A stretch of DNA of 64,000 bases from Betaproteobacteria bacterium. Its GTDB lineage: Bacteria > Pseudomonadota > Gammaproteobacteria > Burkholderiales > Rhodocyclaceae. The notes beneath the pieces were generated by a model. It did not search any database and was not told the origin of the DNA. It was given only the letters and a program-made list of their open reading frames with translations. The stretch lies in NCBI GenBank assembly GCA_020621865.1, contig JAHRYW010000002.1:129960-193959 (forward strand), read 5' to 3'. Of this stretch, positions 1-8,847 are shown piece by piece (within the stretch, counting starts at the first letter, position 1; the number at the start of each line of letters is the position of its first letter). A program made the position numbers and the translations under genes.

Positions 1-95
1 GCCTTGCGAACGGGGATGGTGGCCAGCGCCGGCTGGGCGGGGGCCAGCTGGAACAGATATTGGCGGGTTGCTTCGATAAATTGCTTGATGTTCAT
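1..95 (-). CDS. Unknown protein, N-terminal fragment cut by window edge
   Basis: Reading leftwards from an ATG at 95 the frame is open to the window edge and gives MNIKQFIEATRQYLFQL followed by about 14 more residues. A good ribosome binding site (AAGGA) lies about 8 nt upstream of the ATG. The start looks amphipathic and has no signal peptide. Only 31 residues are visible and I do not recognise the family. It points the same way as the RstAB-like pair but lies downstream of it, with a 144-nt gap that shows no clear terminator. Confidence 0.55.
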   Translation of the reverse strand, partial: MNIKQFIEATRQYLFQLAPAQPALATIPVRK

Positions 96-239
96 TTTGG
101 TCGTTTCCTTTTCAGCCTCTTGATGGGTTTTGTTTTCTTCCATGCCTCGCATTCTAGGGAGGCGCCGGCCAAGCGTCTGTTGCGCGAGCGTTGTCGAGCG
201 GTAACCAGTTTTGATCTTCTGTGACGCTTTGTAACCGCC

Positions 240-1676
240 CTAGCGCCGGGCCTTCCAGGTCAGCGTGAAGCGGGCACCGCCGAGCGGCGAGGCGTCGGCC
301 GTCGCCGTGCCGCCGTGCAGTTCGAGAACGCGGCGGGCGATGGCCAGGCCGAGCCCGTAGCCGCCGGTCGAGCGGTCGCGCGAGCGGTCGAGTCGGGTGA
401 AGGCCGAGAAGATGTGTTCGCGTTCTTCCGGCGGAATGCCGATGCCATCGTCGTCGACGTGGATCAGGATGTTGTCGCCAAGCATTTCGGCGTTGACCGA
501 GATGCGCTTGGCAGCATATTTGAAGGCGTTGCGCAGCAGGTTGCGCAGGGCGTAGGGCATGGCCTTGCGGTCGAGGTCTACGCAGAGGCCTTCCGGCAGC
601 TTTTCGGTATCAACCGAGACCTCGAGCTGGCGGCCAAGCAGGCGGACGGCATCGACCTCGTCGCTCAGCCAGTCGGCGAATTTGACCGTGGACAGGTGCG
701 CTTCTGGGGCTTCGCGCTCGAAGCGGGCGTAGGTCAGGCTGGTGTCGATCAACTGGTCGAGTTCGTCGAGGTCGGCTTCCATCATTGCCCACAGCCGCTC
801 GCGTTCTTCGCGTTGGTCGGTTTCGGAGAGCATTTCCAGCGCAAAGCGCATGCGGGCAATCGGCGTGCGCAGTTCGTGCGAGATGCCGCAGGACAGTTCG
901 CGGTGGGTGGCGAGCAGTTGCCGGATGCGCTCGGCCATGCTGTTCATGGTGTCCGACAGCGGCGCGAATAGTTGCGTACGGGCGGCCGGCGAGCGGGCGT
1001 CGAAATGACCGTCGCCGAGATCGCGGGCCGTCTGTCGCAGGGTTTCCAGGTCGCGCCAGACGGGGCGGATCCAGAACCACAGGGCGACCGCGAAAATGAC
1101 GCCGATCAGGCTCCAGGTCAGCAGGCGCAGGCGCAGTTCGAGCGGCAGGCGATCTGTCACTTCAGGATTGCGGTTCGAGGCCAGCGGGCCGACGACCAGC
1201 ACCTGGCTGGAGGTGCCGAGGCGGTGATACATGATGTCGCCGGCGTGGTCGATGGCGATGTCGCCGGCATCAAGCTTGTTGACCTGATCGTTGGTCAGCT
1301 TGCGGTCGAGCGTCATGCGCTCGACGATGCCCAGGCGATAGGAGAATTTCTCGTCGAGTTCCTTGATCGTCTTTTGCCACTCGCGGCGCGGATGGCGGAA
1401 CAGTTCGTCCTCGATCAGGGTGATCGTGCCGCGCATGAAGCGGCGTGCGTAGTCGTCGGTGATGCCGCGCTGGGCGGTGGAGATGACGAAATCGGCAGTA
1501 AAGGCGATGGCGACGAAAGACCCCATCGCCAGCAGGTAAAAGTTGAAGAACAGCTTGGACAGGCTGTAGCGCCCGCCGCGCCAGCGCGGCAGCGAAACCC
1601 GGAAGAGCGAGCGTGCGAGGCCGAGGCTGCGCTCCTTGCCGGTCGATTCGGGCGGTGGCCCCTCAGTTCCAGTCAT
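240..1676 (-). CDS. rstB: Sensor histidine kinase, RstB-like
   Basis: This is an inner-membrane sensor kinase of 478 residues. It has one transmembrane segment near residues 42-64, a periplasmic sensor region of about 120 residues, a second membrane segment near 186-205, a HAMP linker, and a HisKA domain with the phospho-accepting His267 in the motif SHELRTP. The ATPase domain has an N box (LLRNAFKYA), a G1 box (DDGIGIP) and a G2 box (GYGLGLA). It overlaps the regulator gene upstream by 14 nt, so the two are probably translationally coupled. The RstB name rests on the partner's RstA-like sequence; a CpxA/EnvZ-type relative is the alternative. The stimulus is unknown. Confidence 0.85.
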   Translation of the reverse strand: MTGTEGPPPESTGKERSLGLARSLFRVSLPRWRGGRYSLSKLFFNFYLLAMGSFVAIAFTADFVISTAQRGITDDYARRFMRGTITLIEDELFRHPRREWQKTIKELDEKFSYRLGIVERMTLDRKLTNDQVNKLDAGDIAIDHAGDIMYHRLGTSSQVLVVGPLASNRNPEVTDRLPLELRLRLLTWSLIGVIFAVALWFWIRPVWRDLETLRQTARDLGDGHFDARSPAARTQLFAPLSDTMNSMAERIRQLLATHRELSCGISHELRTPIARMRFALEMLSETDQREERERLWAMMEADLDELDQLIDTSLTYARFEREAPEAHLSTVKFADWLSDEVDAVRLLGRQLEVSVDTEKLPEGLCVDLDRKAMPYALRNLLRNAFKYAAKRISVNAEMLGDNILIHVDDDGIGIPPEEREHIFSAFTRLDRSRDRSTGGYGLGLAIARRVLELHGGTATADASPLGGARFTLTWKARR

Positions 1677-2364
1677 GCTTGCTGAACAGGTAGCCCTTGC
1701 CGCGCACGGTCTTGATGCGCGTCGGGTTTTCCGGGTCGTCGTTCAGCTTCTTGCGCAGGCGTGAGATGCGGGCGTCGATCGAGCGGTCGAGTCCGTCGAA
1801 GCCGATGCCACGCAGTTCCTGCAACAGGTCGTCGCGCGACAGGACATTGCCGGCGTGGTTGGCGAGCAGCCACAGCAGGTCGAATTCGGCGGTGGTCAGA
1901 TCGATGGTCTGGCCGGCCAGCGAGGCGGTACGGGTCGCCTGGCTGATCTTGAACTGGCCGAAGACCATGTTGTCCGACTCGCCGTTTGCTGCTTCGGGGC
2001 TCGGCAGGCGGCGCAGCAGAGCCTTGATGCGGGCCAGCAACACACGCGGCTGGACCGGTTTGGCGATGTAGTCGTCGGCGCCCATCTCGAGGCCGAGGAT
2101 TTGATCGAAATCCTCGTCGCGCGCCGTCAGCATGAGGATCACGCCGCGGTATTGCGAGCGCACGGCGCGGCAGACCTCGAAACCGTCCTTGCCGGGTAGC
2201 ATCACGTCAAGGATGACCAGATCGGGTTGTTCGGCCAGGATGCGCGCCTCGGCGGTATCGCCGCGCGGTTCGATGCTGACGTCGAGATCGTTCTTGGTCA
2301 GGTATTCGGCCGTCAGTTCGGCCAGTCGTTCGTCGTCTTCGACGAGCAGGATGCGTGTATTCAT
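1663..2364 (-). CDS. rstA: OmpR-family response regulator, RstA-like
   Basis: This 233-residue regulator has an N-terminal receiver domain with the acidic pocket at Glu9/Asp10/Asp11, phospho-acceptor Asp53 (ILDVMLPGKDG) and the conserved Lys in DDYIAKPVQP. A winged-helix DNA-binding domain follows at about residues 135-230 (LTTAEFDLLWLL, then RGKGYLF). The stretch MGADDYIAKPVQPRVLLARI is typical of RstA. It is the first gene of a two-gene operon, and its 3' end overlaps the kinase start. No target genes are evident; dsbB is divergent and starts 130 nt away. Confidence 0.87.
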   Translation of the reverse strand: MNTRILLVEDDERLAELTAEYLTKNDLDVSIEPRGDTAEARILAEQPDLVILDVMLPGKDGFEVCRAVRSQYRGVILMLTARDEDFDQILGLEMGADDYIAKPVQPRVLLARIKALLRRLPSPEAANGESDNMVFGQFKISQATRTASLAGQTIDLTTAEFDLLWLLANHAGNVLSRDDLLQELRGIGFDGLDRSIDARISRLRKKLNDDPENPTRIKTVRGKGYLFSKHDWN

Positions 2365-2493
2365 CCGGCTATCTTAACGGCCGGCCGGTTGCCGGTCCAC
2401 CGTGCCGCGCTTGCCTGTCCCATTGGAGTGTTTCGCGGGCATCGCCGGCATGCCTTAGAATCCCGGTTGTCCGTCGATTTAGGAATGGTCTTG

Positions 2494-2991
2494 ATGATTT
2501 TCTCGAAAGTGCCCTTGCGGGCCTGGTTCGCAACGCTGGCGCTGGGCTGTTTCGGCCTCGTCACCGCTGGCATGGTGTTGCAAGAGATCTACCACCTGGC
2601 GCCGTGTCCGCTGTGCATCTTCCAGCGTCTGCTCTACATGGTGATCGGTGGCCTCGGCCTGCTCGGCTTTGCGCTGCCTTCGGCACGCCTGCTATGGGCC
2701 GGGCTGATCGGCGCCTTGGCGGTGCTTGGCACCGGTGTTGCGGCCTACCAGACTTGGATGCAGGCTTACCCGCATCTGGCGCCGGAATGCAGCTTCACCG
2801 ATCCGAACATGATTGAGCGCCTGGTGGACTGGCTGGGCATGGAGTGGCCGTCGCTGTTCCTGGCCACCGGTTTTTGCACCAGTCGTGAATGGGAGCTGTT
2901 TGGCCTGTCGATGGCCAACTGGTCGGTGCTGGTCTTTGCCGGCATCGTGGCTTACGTCTGGCTCTTCCTGCTGCGCAGGCAGCAGGCCTGA
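2494..2991 (+). CDS. dsbB: Disulfide bond formation protein B
   Basis: DsbB is an inner-membrane quinone reductase that reoxidises periplasmic DsbA. The 165-residue protein has four predicted membrane helices and the two redox cysteine pairs of the family: Cys38-Cys41 (CPLC) and Cys99/Cys128 in the second periplasmic loop. I chose the ATG at 2494 because an AGGA box ends 9 nt before it; an ATG at 2485 lies directly against that box. A strong hairpin follows immediately, so the gene is probably monocistronic. The length matches the family. Confidence 0.92.
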   Translation: MIFSKVPLRAWFATLALGCFGLVTAGMVLQEIYHLAPCPLCIFQRLLYMVIGGLGLLGFALPSARLLWAGLIGALAVLGTGVAAYQTWMQAYPHLAPECSFTDPNMIERLVDWLGMEWPSLFLATGFCTSREWELFGLSMANWSVLVFAGIVAYVWLFLLRRQQA

Positions 2992-2998
2992 AAAAACA

Positions 2999-3020
2999 AA
3001 ACCCGCCGAAAGGCGGGTTT
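2999..3020. terminator. Intrinsic terminator between dsbB and rpmG
   Basis: A perfect 9-bp stem (AAACCCGCC / GGCGGGTTT) with a GAAA tetraloop lies 8 nt after the dsbB stop. The A-rich left arm and T-rich right arm let it act in both directions, so it may also end the rpmBG transcript. Confidence 0.8.
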
Positions 3021-3042
3021 GTCGAATGCCGGAGGAGCTGAA

Positions 3043-3210
3043 TTACTTCAGCTTCACTTCCTTGTAAGCGACGTGCTTACGTGCCTTCGGGTCGTACTTC
3101 ATGAACTCCAGCTTTTCAGGCGTCGTGCGCTTGTTCTTGGAGGTGGTATAGAAGTGACCGGTACCAGCTGTGGATTCCAGCTTGATTTTTTCGCGACCGC
3201 CTTTAGCCAT
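3043..3210 (-). CDS. rpmG: 50S ribosomal protein L33
   Basis: A 55-residue basic protein beginning [18 protein letters not shown] and ending YKEVKLK. It carries the L33 core [17 protein letters not shown] and belongs to the large ribosomal subunit near the E site. It lacks the zinc-binding cysteines seen in some L33 forms, so it is the zinc-independent type. It follows rpmB by 19 nt on the same strand, the usual rpmB-rpmG order. A terminator-like hairpin lies downstream. Confidence 0.95.
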   Translation of the reverse strand: MAKGGREKIKLESTAGTGHFYTTSKNKRTTPEKLEFMKYDPKARKHVAYKEVKLK

Positions 3211-3229
3211 TTTTCGTATCCTTCCTTAA

Positions 3230-3463
3230 TCAGACTTCGCCACGGGCGCGCAGGTCGGCCAGGACGGAATCGATGCCGTTCTTGTCGATCAGACGCAGGC
3301 CGGCGTTGGAAACGCGCAGACGCACGAAGCGGTTTTCAGTTTCAACCCAGAAGCGGCGATACTGCAGATTCGGCAGGAAGCGGCGCTTCGTTTTGTTATT
3401 GGCGTGGGAAACGTTGTTCCCAACCATCGGGCCTTTACCCGTTACTTGGCAGACTCGCGCCAT
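3230..3463 (-). CDS. rpmB: 50S ribosomal protein L28
   Basis: A 77-residue basic protein beginning [17 protein letters not shown], with the L28 core [17 protein letters not shown] chose the ATG at 3463 over upstream extensions because it matches the family start and has a GGAG box about 7 nt upstream. It is the first gene of the rpmB-rpmG operon, and a good sigma-70-type promoter lies just upstream at 3500-3529. Confidence 0.95.
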   Translation of the reverse strand: MARVCQVTGKGPMVGNNVSHANNKTKRRFLPNLQYRRFWVETENRFVRLRVSNAGLRLIDKNGIDSVLADLRARGEV

Positions 3464-3499
3464 GATGGTGCTCCAGAATTCGCTAGAAGAAAGCCCGGG

Positions 3500-3529
3500 A
3501 GTATAACAATAACTCCTGAATCCATTCAA
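3500..3529 (-). promoter_or_regulatory. Sigma-70-type promoter for rpmBG
   Basis: On the minus strand a -35 box TTGAAT and a -10 box TATACT are separated by 18 nt. They lie 37 nt before the rpmB start codon. Both hexamers are close to consensus, as expected for a ribosomal-protein operon. Confidence 0.65.
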
Positions 3530-3545
3530 GGGGTTTTGTGTTTTT

Positions 3546-4226
3546 TCATAGCAATCCCCGTTCGGCGAAGGAGAGCGGGGGAGTATGACCGGCAACGATG
3601 AAATGGTCGAGCAGCTTGACGTCGACCAGGGCCAGCGCGTCTTTCAGCGAGCGGGTCAGCATCTCGTCGGCGCGCGACGGTTCGGCGATGCCGGACGGGT
3701 GGTTGTGCGCCAGGATGACTGCCGCAGCATTGTGGGCCAGTGCCGCCTTGACCACTTCGCGCGGGTAGACGGAGGTCTGGGTCAGCGTGCCGGTGAACAG
3801 TTCCTCGGCCTTGAGTAGCCGGTTCTGGGCGTCGAGCCACAGGGCCATGAAGACTTCGTGGCCGCGGCTGCCCAATTTGAGCCGCAGCCAGTCGCGGACT
3901 TTGCCTGGCGAGGTGAAGCTGTCGCGGACGGCCATTTCCTGGGTCAGGGCGCGGCGGGCCAGTTCGAAGCTGGCTTTCAGTTGTGCCGCCTTGGCCATGC
4001 CGATGCCGGAGACGCTGGCCAGTTCGGCCAGCGAGGCGTCGACCAGGGTCGTCAGCTGGCCGTCGAAACGCTGCAACAGGTCGCGCGCCAGATCGACAGC
4101 GCTTTTTCCCCGGACGCCGACCCGCAGATAGATGGCCAGCAATTCGGCGTCGGACAGGGCTTCCGGGCCGTGCGCCAGCAGGCGCTCGCGCGGTCGTTCG
4201 CCTTCGGGCCAGTCGGTAATCGCCAT
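3546..4226 (-). CDS. radC: RadC family JAB/MPN-domain protein
   Basis: A 226-residue RadC (YeeS/DUF2466) protein. A helix-hairpin-helix region lies near residues 60-85 ([15 protein letters not shown]). A metal-binding JAMM-like motif follows, with His174, His176 and Asp187 in HNHPSG-x7-D. The family is conserved next to rpmBG and coaBC, and its DNA-repair role is disputed. The start ATG lies 47 nt from the divergent coaBC start, so the two share a short promoter region. Confidence 0.92.
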   Translation of the reverse strand: MAITDWPEGERPRERLLAHGPEALSDAELLAIYLRVGVRGKSAVDLARDLLQRFDGQLTTLVDASLAELASVSGIGMAKAAQLKASFELARRALTQEMAVRDSFTSPGKVRDWLRLKLGSRGHEVFMALWLDAQNRLLKAEELFTGTLTQTSVYPREVVKAALAHNAAAVILAHNHPSGIAEPSRADEMLTRSLKDALALVDVKLLDHFIVAGHTPPLSFAERGLL

Positions 4227-4273
4227 ATTCTTTTCCAGTAGAATGAGCGGAGTCCAATTCTAATGGCAAGACA

Positions 4274-5464
4274 ATGGAATTATCGGGAAAACGCATCGTA
4301 CTTGGCGTCACTGGCGGCATTGCCGCCTACAAGGCGGCAGAACTGGTCCGCCTGCTCGGCAAGGCGGGCGCCGAGGTGCAGGTGGCGATGACCGAGGGGG
4401 CGACGCACTTCGTCACCGCGACGACCTTCCAGGCGCTGTCCGGCCGGCCGGTCTATCTCGACCAGTGGGATGCGCGGATGCCGAACGCCATGGCGCACAT
4501 CGACCTGTCGCGGCAGGCCGACCTGATCCTGGTCGCCCCGGCTTCGGCTGATTTCCTGGCCCGCATCGCCCACGGTATGGCCGACGACCTGCTGGCAACC
4601 ATGGTGCTGGCCCGCGATTGCCCGCTGCTGGTGGCGCCGGCGATGAACCGCCAGATGTGGGAAAACCCGGCGACGCAACGCAATATCGTACAACTGCAGG
4701 CCGATGGCGTAGCTATCCTCGGCCCGGCCAGCGGCGAGCAGGCCTGCGGCGAAGTCGGCGCCGGTCGGATGCTGGAGCCGGAGGAAATCCTTGAGGAAAC
4801 GATTGCCTTCTTCGCGCCCAAGGTGCTGGCCGGTCGGAAGGTTTTGATTACTGCCGGGCCGACCTTCGAGGCCATCGACCCGGTGCGCGGCATCACCAAC
4901 CTGTCGTCGGGACGGATGGGCTATGCCGTGGCCCGCGCCGCGCGGCAGGCTGGCGCGCAGGTGACGCTGGTCTCCGGGCCGGTCGGCTTGGCGGCGCCGC
5001 AGGGCGTCGACCGCGTGAATGTGCGTAGCGCGCTCGACATGCATGCCGAGGTGATGGTCCGGGCCGCCGCGGCGGATGTGTTCATCGCCGTGGCCGCGGT
5101 GGCCGATTACCGCGTCGCCAATGCCGCCGGGCACAAATTGAAGAAGGACGCCGGCGGTATTCCGCCGATTGAACTGGTCGAGAACCCGGACATCCTGGCC
5201 GAAGTGGCGGCGATGGCGGGCGGGCCGTTCTGCGTCGGTTTCGCGGCCGAGAGCCGCAATCTCGAAGAATATGCGCAGACCAAGCGGCGCAAGAAGAATA
5301 TCCCGCTGATTGCCGGCAACCTGATCCAGGACGGCTTCGGCGGCGACGACAACCGGCTGGTGTTGTTCGACGATGCCGGTGTCCATCCGCTGACGCCGGC
5401 ACCCAAATCGGTGCTGGCCCGGCAACTGATCGAACACATCGCCCAACTCACAGGAAAACACTGA
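4274..5464 (+). CDS. coaBC: Bifunctional phosphopantothenoylcysteine synthetase/decarboxylase
   Basis: This 396-residue fusion carries out two steps of coenzyme A synthesis. The N-terminal flavoprotein half (CoaC, about 1-190) starts with the [11 protein letters not shown] motif and has the active-site His in MAHIDLS and the PAMNRQMW segment. The C-terminal half (CoaB) has the [18 protein letters not shown] and LSSGRMGYA segments. The stop codon overlaps the dut start by one base (TGATG), giving a conserved coaBC-dut operon. Confidence 0.95.
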   Translation: MELSGKRIVLGVTGGIAAYKAAELVRLLGKAGAEVQVAMTEGATHFVTATTFQALSGRPVYLDQWDARMPNAMAHIDLSRQADLILVAPASADFLARIAHGMADDLLATMVLARDCPLLVAPAMNRQMWENPATQRNIVQLQADGVAILGPASGEQACGEVGAGRMLEPEEILEETIAFFAPKVLAGRKVLITAGPTFEAIDPVRGITNLSSGRMGYAVARAARQAGAQVTLVSGPVGLAAPQGVDRVNVRSALDMHAEVMVRAAAADVFIAVAAVADYRVANAAGHKLKKDAGGIPPIELVENPDILAEVAAMAGGPFCVGFAAESRNLEEYAQTKRRKKNIPLIAGNLIQDGFGGDDNRLVLFDDAGVHPLTPAPKSVLARQLIEHIAQLTGKH

Positions 5465-5913
5465 TGCATCAGATCGACATCAAGATTCTCGACAACCGCC
5501 TGCGCGAAACGCCGCCACAGTATGCGACACCGGGTTCGGCCGGCCTCGATCTGCGCGCCTGCATCGAAGCGCCGCTGCATGTCGAACCGGGCCAGACGAC
5601 GCTGGTGCCGACCGGCATGGCGATTCACCTGGCCGATCCCGGCCTGGCGGCGATGATCCTGCCGCGCTCGGGGCTGGGGCACAAGCACGGTATCGTGCTC
5701 GGCAACCTGGTCGGGTTGATCGACAGCGATTACCAGGGCGAACTGATGGTCTCGGTGTGGAATCGAGGCCATGCCGGTTTCACGATCAATCCGCTTGACC
5801 GCATCGCGCAGCTGGTCATCGTGCCGGTGTTGCAGGTCGGCTTCAATATCGTCGACGATTTCGACGCCAGCCATCGCGGCGAAGGTGGGTTCGGCAGCAC
5901 CGGCCACGGCTGA
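5464..5913 (+). CDS. dut: dUTP diphosphatase (dUTPase)
   Basis: A 149-residue trimeric dUTPase that hydrolyses dUTP to dUMP, keeping uracil out of DNA. The family motifs are present in order: [30 protein letters not shown], and the C-terminal glycine-rich arm GGFGSTGHG. It is translationally coupled to coaBC by a one-base overlap. A dispersed repeat copy and a strong terminator follow. Confidence 0.96.
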   Translation: MHQIDIKILDNRLRETPPQYATPGSAGLDLRACIEAPLHVEPGQTTLVPTGMAIHLADPGLAAMILPRSGLGHKHGIVLGNLVGLIDSDYQGELMVSVWNRGHAGFTINPLDRIAQLVIVPVLQVGFNIVDDFDASHRGEGGFGSTGHG

Positions 5914-5914
5914 T

Positions 5915-5957
5915 TATTTCAATTTTGGCCAAAATAACCGGCCGACCCTAGCATTTA
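5915..5957 (-). repeat. Dispersed bipartite repeat, copy 1
   Basis: Read on the minus strand: left half AATGCTAGGGTCGGC (one mismatch to the consensus AATGCTACGGTCGGC), a 10-nt spacer, then right half GGCCAAAAT. It lies directly after the dut stop codon and before the terminator. Confidence 0.8.
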
Positions 5958-5959
5958 AC

Positions 5960-5988
5960 AAAAAACCGGGCCATTGGCCCGGTTTTTT
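5960..5988. terminator. Bidirectional terminator between dut and pntB
   Basis: A 13-bp stem made of six A-T pairs and CCGGGCC / GGCCCGG, with a three-base ATT loop. A-rich left and T-rich right arms make it suitable for the convergent coaBC-dut and pnt operons. Confidence 0.88.
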
Positions 5989-6005
5989 GTTGGTGCGGCG
6001 GTAGA

Positions 6006-7379
6006 TCAGCCCATCGCCTTCAAATGCTGGATGATCTCCCCGGCCATCGGCTGGGCATCGCCGTAGAGCATCCGGCAGTTGTCGGTATAGAACAGCGCAT
6101 TCTCCACCCCCGAGTAACCCGTACCCTTGCCCCGCTTGATCACGATCACGTTCTGCGCCTGGTCGGCATTGAGGATCGGCATGCCGTAGATCGAGCTGGC
6201 CTTGTCGGTCCGGGCGCTCGGATTGACCACGTCGTTGGCGCCGATGATCAGCGCCACGTCGGCCTGACCGAACTCGCCGTTGATTTCCTCCAGATCGAAA
6301 ATCTTGTCGTAAGGCACGCCGGCCTCGGCCAGCAGCACGTTCATGTGGCCCGGCATGCGCCCGGCCACCGGGTGGATGGCGAACTTCACCTCGACCCCGG
6401 CTTCTTCGAGGATGGAGGTCATCTCCCAGACCTTATGCTGGGCATGCGCCACCGCCATGCCGTAGCCCGGCACGATGATGACCTTGGAGGCGTAACGCAT
6501 CATCGCCGCCGCATCGATCGGCCCGACCTCCTTCATCGATCCGCTGATCGCCTCGCCGGGGCCGGAAGCGACCATCGGCGTGAACAGGATGTTGGATAGC
6601 GGACGGTTCATCGCCTTGGCCATCAGCTGGGTCAAGAGCGTACCGGCCGCGCCGACCACGATGCCGGCGATGATCAGTGCCGGGTTGCCCAGCACGTAGC
6701 CTTCGAAGCCGACGGCCAGGCCGGTGAAGGCATTGAACAGCGAGATCACCACCGGCATGTCGGCGCCGCCGATCGGCAGCGTGACGATCAGGCCGAGGAT
6801 CAGCGAGATGGCGAAAAAGAACAGGATCAACTCCGGCTTGGCTGGCGCGAAGGCGACCATGGCGATCCCGAGGCCGATGGCGTTTAGCGCCAGGATCACA
6901 TTGACCGCATTCTGGGCCGGCAGGCGGATGGCCTTCTTCAGCACCCCTTGCAATTTCGCCCAGGCAACGCAGGAGCCGGTGAAGGACACCGCGCCGATCA
7001 GCGCGCCGAGCACGGCGAGGATGGTCGTCACGGTGCTGTGCGCATCGCCCTTGGCGAACTCGATGGCGGCAATCGCCGCCGCCGCACCGCCGCCCATGCC
7101 GTTGTAGATGGCGACCATCTGCGGCATGTCGGTCATCTTGACCTTCTTGCCGGAGATCCAGGCGGCCGCACCACCGAGACCCAAGGCGGCGACCATCAGG
7201 GCGAGGTTCTTCAGGCCGGGAACCAGGAAGGTGCCGGCAATGGCGATCAGCATGCCGTAGCCGGCGAGGACGATGCCTTTACGGGCACTGGCCGGGGAGC
7301 TCATGCCCTTCAGGCCGAAGATGAAGAGCAGCGCGCCGAGGAACCAGGCGCCTTGAACGTAGAGGGGGAGGCTCATCAT
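6006..7379 (-). CDS. pntB: NAD(P) transhydrogenase subunit beta
   Basis: PntB (457 residues) carries most of the proton-translocating helices and the NADP(H)-binding domain III of the inner-membrane transhydrogenase. About nine hydrophobic segments fill the first 270 residues. The C-terminal domain has the dinucleotide-binding GYGMAVAHAQHKV segment and the family sequences AGRMPGHMNVLLAEA and IGANDVVNPSA. Its start overlaps the pntA2 stop (ATGA). There are two tandem ATGs; I use the upstream one. Confidence 0.95.
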   Translation of the reverse strand: MMSLPLYVQGAWFLGALLFIFGLKGMSSPASARKGIVLAGYGMLIAIAGTFLVPGLKNLALMVAALGLGGAAAWISGKKVKMTDMPQMVAIYNGMGGGAAAAIAAIEFAKGDAHSTVTTILAVLGALIGAVSFTGSCVAWAKLQGVLKKAIRLPAQNAVNVILALNAIGLGIAMVAFAPAKPELILFFFAISLILGLIVTLPIGGADMPVVISLFNAFTGLAVGFEGYVLGNPALIIAGIVVGAAGTLLTQLMAKAMNRPLSNILFTPMVASGPGEAISGSMKEVGPIDAAAMMRYASKVIIVPGYGMAVAHAQHKVWEMTSILEEAGVEVKFAIHPVAGRMPGHMNVLLAEAGVPYDKIFDLEEINGEFGQADVALIIGANDVVNPSARTDKASSIYGMPILNADQAQNVIVIKRGKGTGYSGVENALFYTDNCRMLYGDAQPMAGEIIQHLKAMG

Positions 7380-7660
7380 GCGCCCTCCTTCTTCTTGAAC
7401 ATGGCGAGCATGCGCTCGGTGACGACGTAGCCGCCGGCCGCATTGGCTGCCCCCAGCGCCACGGCGAAGAAGCCGATGGCCTGTTGCAGCACGGTGTCGG
7501 CACTGCCGAGCATCAGCATGGCGCCGACGACGACGACGCCATGGACGAAGTTGGAACCGGACATCAGCGGCGTATGCAGGATGACCGGGACCTTGGCGAT
7601 GATCTCGTAGCCGGTGAAGGCGGCGAGCATGAAGATATATAAAGCGAGCAGGCCGTCCAT
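7376..7660 (-). CDS. pntA2: NAD(P) transhydrogenase subunit alpha part 2 (membrane part)
   Basis: This 94-residue membrane protein corresponds to the C-terminal membrane domain of E. coli PntA, here a separate gene. Three to four hydrophobic helices are visible, with the family segment KVPVILHTPLMSGSNFVHG. The ATG at 7660 is preferred because it overlaps the stop codon region of pntA1. Splitting of the alpha subunit in two is common outside the enterobacteria. Confidence 0.92.
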   Translation of the reverse strand: MDGLLALYIFMLAAFTGYEIIAKVPVILHTPLMSGSNFVHGVVVVGAMLMLGSADTVLQQAIGFFAVALGAANAAGGYVVTERMLAMFKKKEGA

Positions 7661-8787
7661 TACGCTTCTCCCATTACCTGTTTGACCACGCTGTGGACGG
7701 TGACGCCGTCCTTGCACAGCAGGGTGCCGGCGACCACGTCGTCACTCCAGTCGATATTCATCTCACCGTCCTTGATCCACGGCGACAGGAAGTTGTAGAG
7801 ATTCTTGGCGTAGAGCTCGGAGGCGTGGGTCGGCATGCGCGAGGGCAGGTTCAAGGGGCCGTGGATATTCACGTCGTTGGCGATGACGTGTTCGCCGGGC
7901 TGGGTCAGCGCGCAGTTGCCGCCGGATTCGGCGGCCATGTCGACGATGATGGCGCCGTATTTCATGCGGCCGATCATCTCGGTGGTGATGATCACCGGCG
8001 CCTTCTTGCCGGGAATGGCGGCGGTGGTGATGACGACGTCGGCCATGGCAACCGCCTTGGTCAGTTTCTCGGCCTGGGCGGCTTTCTCTTCGGCGGTCAG
8101 TTCGCGGGCGTAACCGCCGCTGCCATCGGCGGCGACGCCGGTGTCGACGAACTTGGCGCCGAGCGATTCGATCTGTTCGCGGGCAGCGGAGCGCACATCA
8201 TAGGCATCGACCATGGCGCCCAGGCGCTTGCAGGTGGCGATGGCTTGCAGGCCGGCGACGCCGGCGCCGATGACCAGCACGCGCGCCGGCCTGATCGTCC
8301 CTGCGGCGGTGGTCAGCATCGGGAAGAACTTGGTGCACCGGGCGGCGGCGATCAGGCCGCACTGGTAGCCGGCGCAGGAGGCCTGCGAAGACAGGGCGTC
8401 CATGCTCTGGGCGCGCGAGATGCGCGGCAACAGTTCGAGCGAGAAGGCGGTGATCCTGCGGGCATTGAGCGCGGCCAGCCGGGCCTTGTCTTCAAAGGGT
8501 TTCAACAGGCCGATCAGCACGGCGCCTTCGGGCAGTGCGGCGATTTCTTCCGCCGATGGCGGGGTGACGCGCAGGATCAGCTGGCTGCCAGCGTAGGCCT
8601 CGGCAATGCCGCCGACCAGCGAAACGTCGGCGTAGTCGGAATCGAGGAAGTGGCTCTCGATGCCGGCGCTCTGCTCCATGCGCAGGCTGGCGCCGAGGGC
8701 GGCAAATTTCTTGGCAGTCTCGGGAACGAGGGCAACCCGGCTTTCACCGGGTAGACGCTCCCTGACTACGGCAATGCTTAGTGACAT
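7660..8787 (-). CDS. pntA1: NAD(P) transhydrogenase subunit alpha part 1 (NAD-binding)
   Basis: The 375-residue soluble domain I of the transhydrogenase, related to alanine dehydrogenase. It shows the N-terminal ERLPGESRVALVPETAKK segment, the RAQSMDALSSQA region and a Rossmann glycine motif (VIGAGVAGLQAIATCKRLGA), followed by VDMAAESGGN. It binds NAD(H) and passes hydride to the NADP domain of PntB. It is the first gene of the three-gene pnt operon and lies 60 nt downstream of aceK on the same strand. Co-transcription with aceK is possible but unproven. Confidence 0.95.
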   Translation of the reverse strand: MSLSIAVVRERLPGESRVALVPETAKKFAALGASLRMEQSAGIESHFLDSDYADVSLVGGIAEAYAGSQLILRVTPPSAEEIAALPEGAVLIGLLKPFEDKARLAALNARRITAFSLELLPRISRAQSMDALSSQASCAGYQCGLIAAARCTKFFPMLTTAAGTIRPARVLVIGAGVAGLQAIATCKRLGAMVDAYDVRSAAREQIESLGAKFVDTGVAADGSGGYARELTAEEKAAQAEKLTKAVAMADVVITTAAIPGKKAPVIITTEMIGRMKYGAIIVDMAAESGGNCALTQPGEHVIANDVNIHGPLNLPSRMPTHASELYAKNLYNFLSPWIKDGEMNIDWSDDVVAGTLLCKDGVTVHSVVKQVMGEA

Positions 8788-8847
8788 GCTGTCTCTCCAT
8801 TGAGGTTGATGACTTTTTTCTGCGTGTTGTTTTTGTGATTTGCCGGA

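Noticed and set aside
96..239. A promoter or terminator in the first intergenic gap
   Set aside because: No convincing -35/-10 pair or hairpin with a T run is visible.
4280..5461. Long open frames opposite or out of frame with known genes (for example opposite coaBC, aceB, valS, ilvB, pssA-leuA)
   Set aside because: They are shadows caused by high GC at third positions; they lack family signatures and binding sites and overlap well-supported genes entirely.
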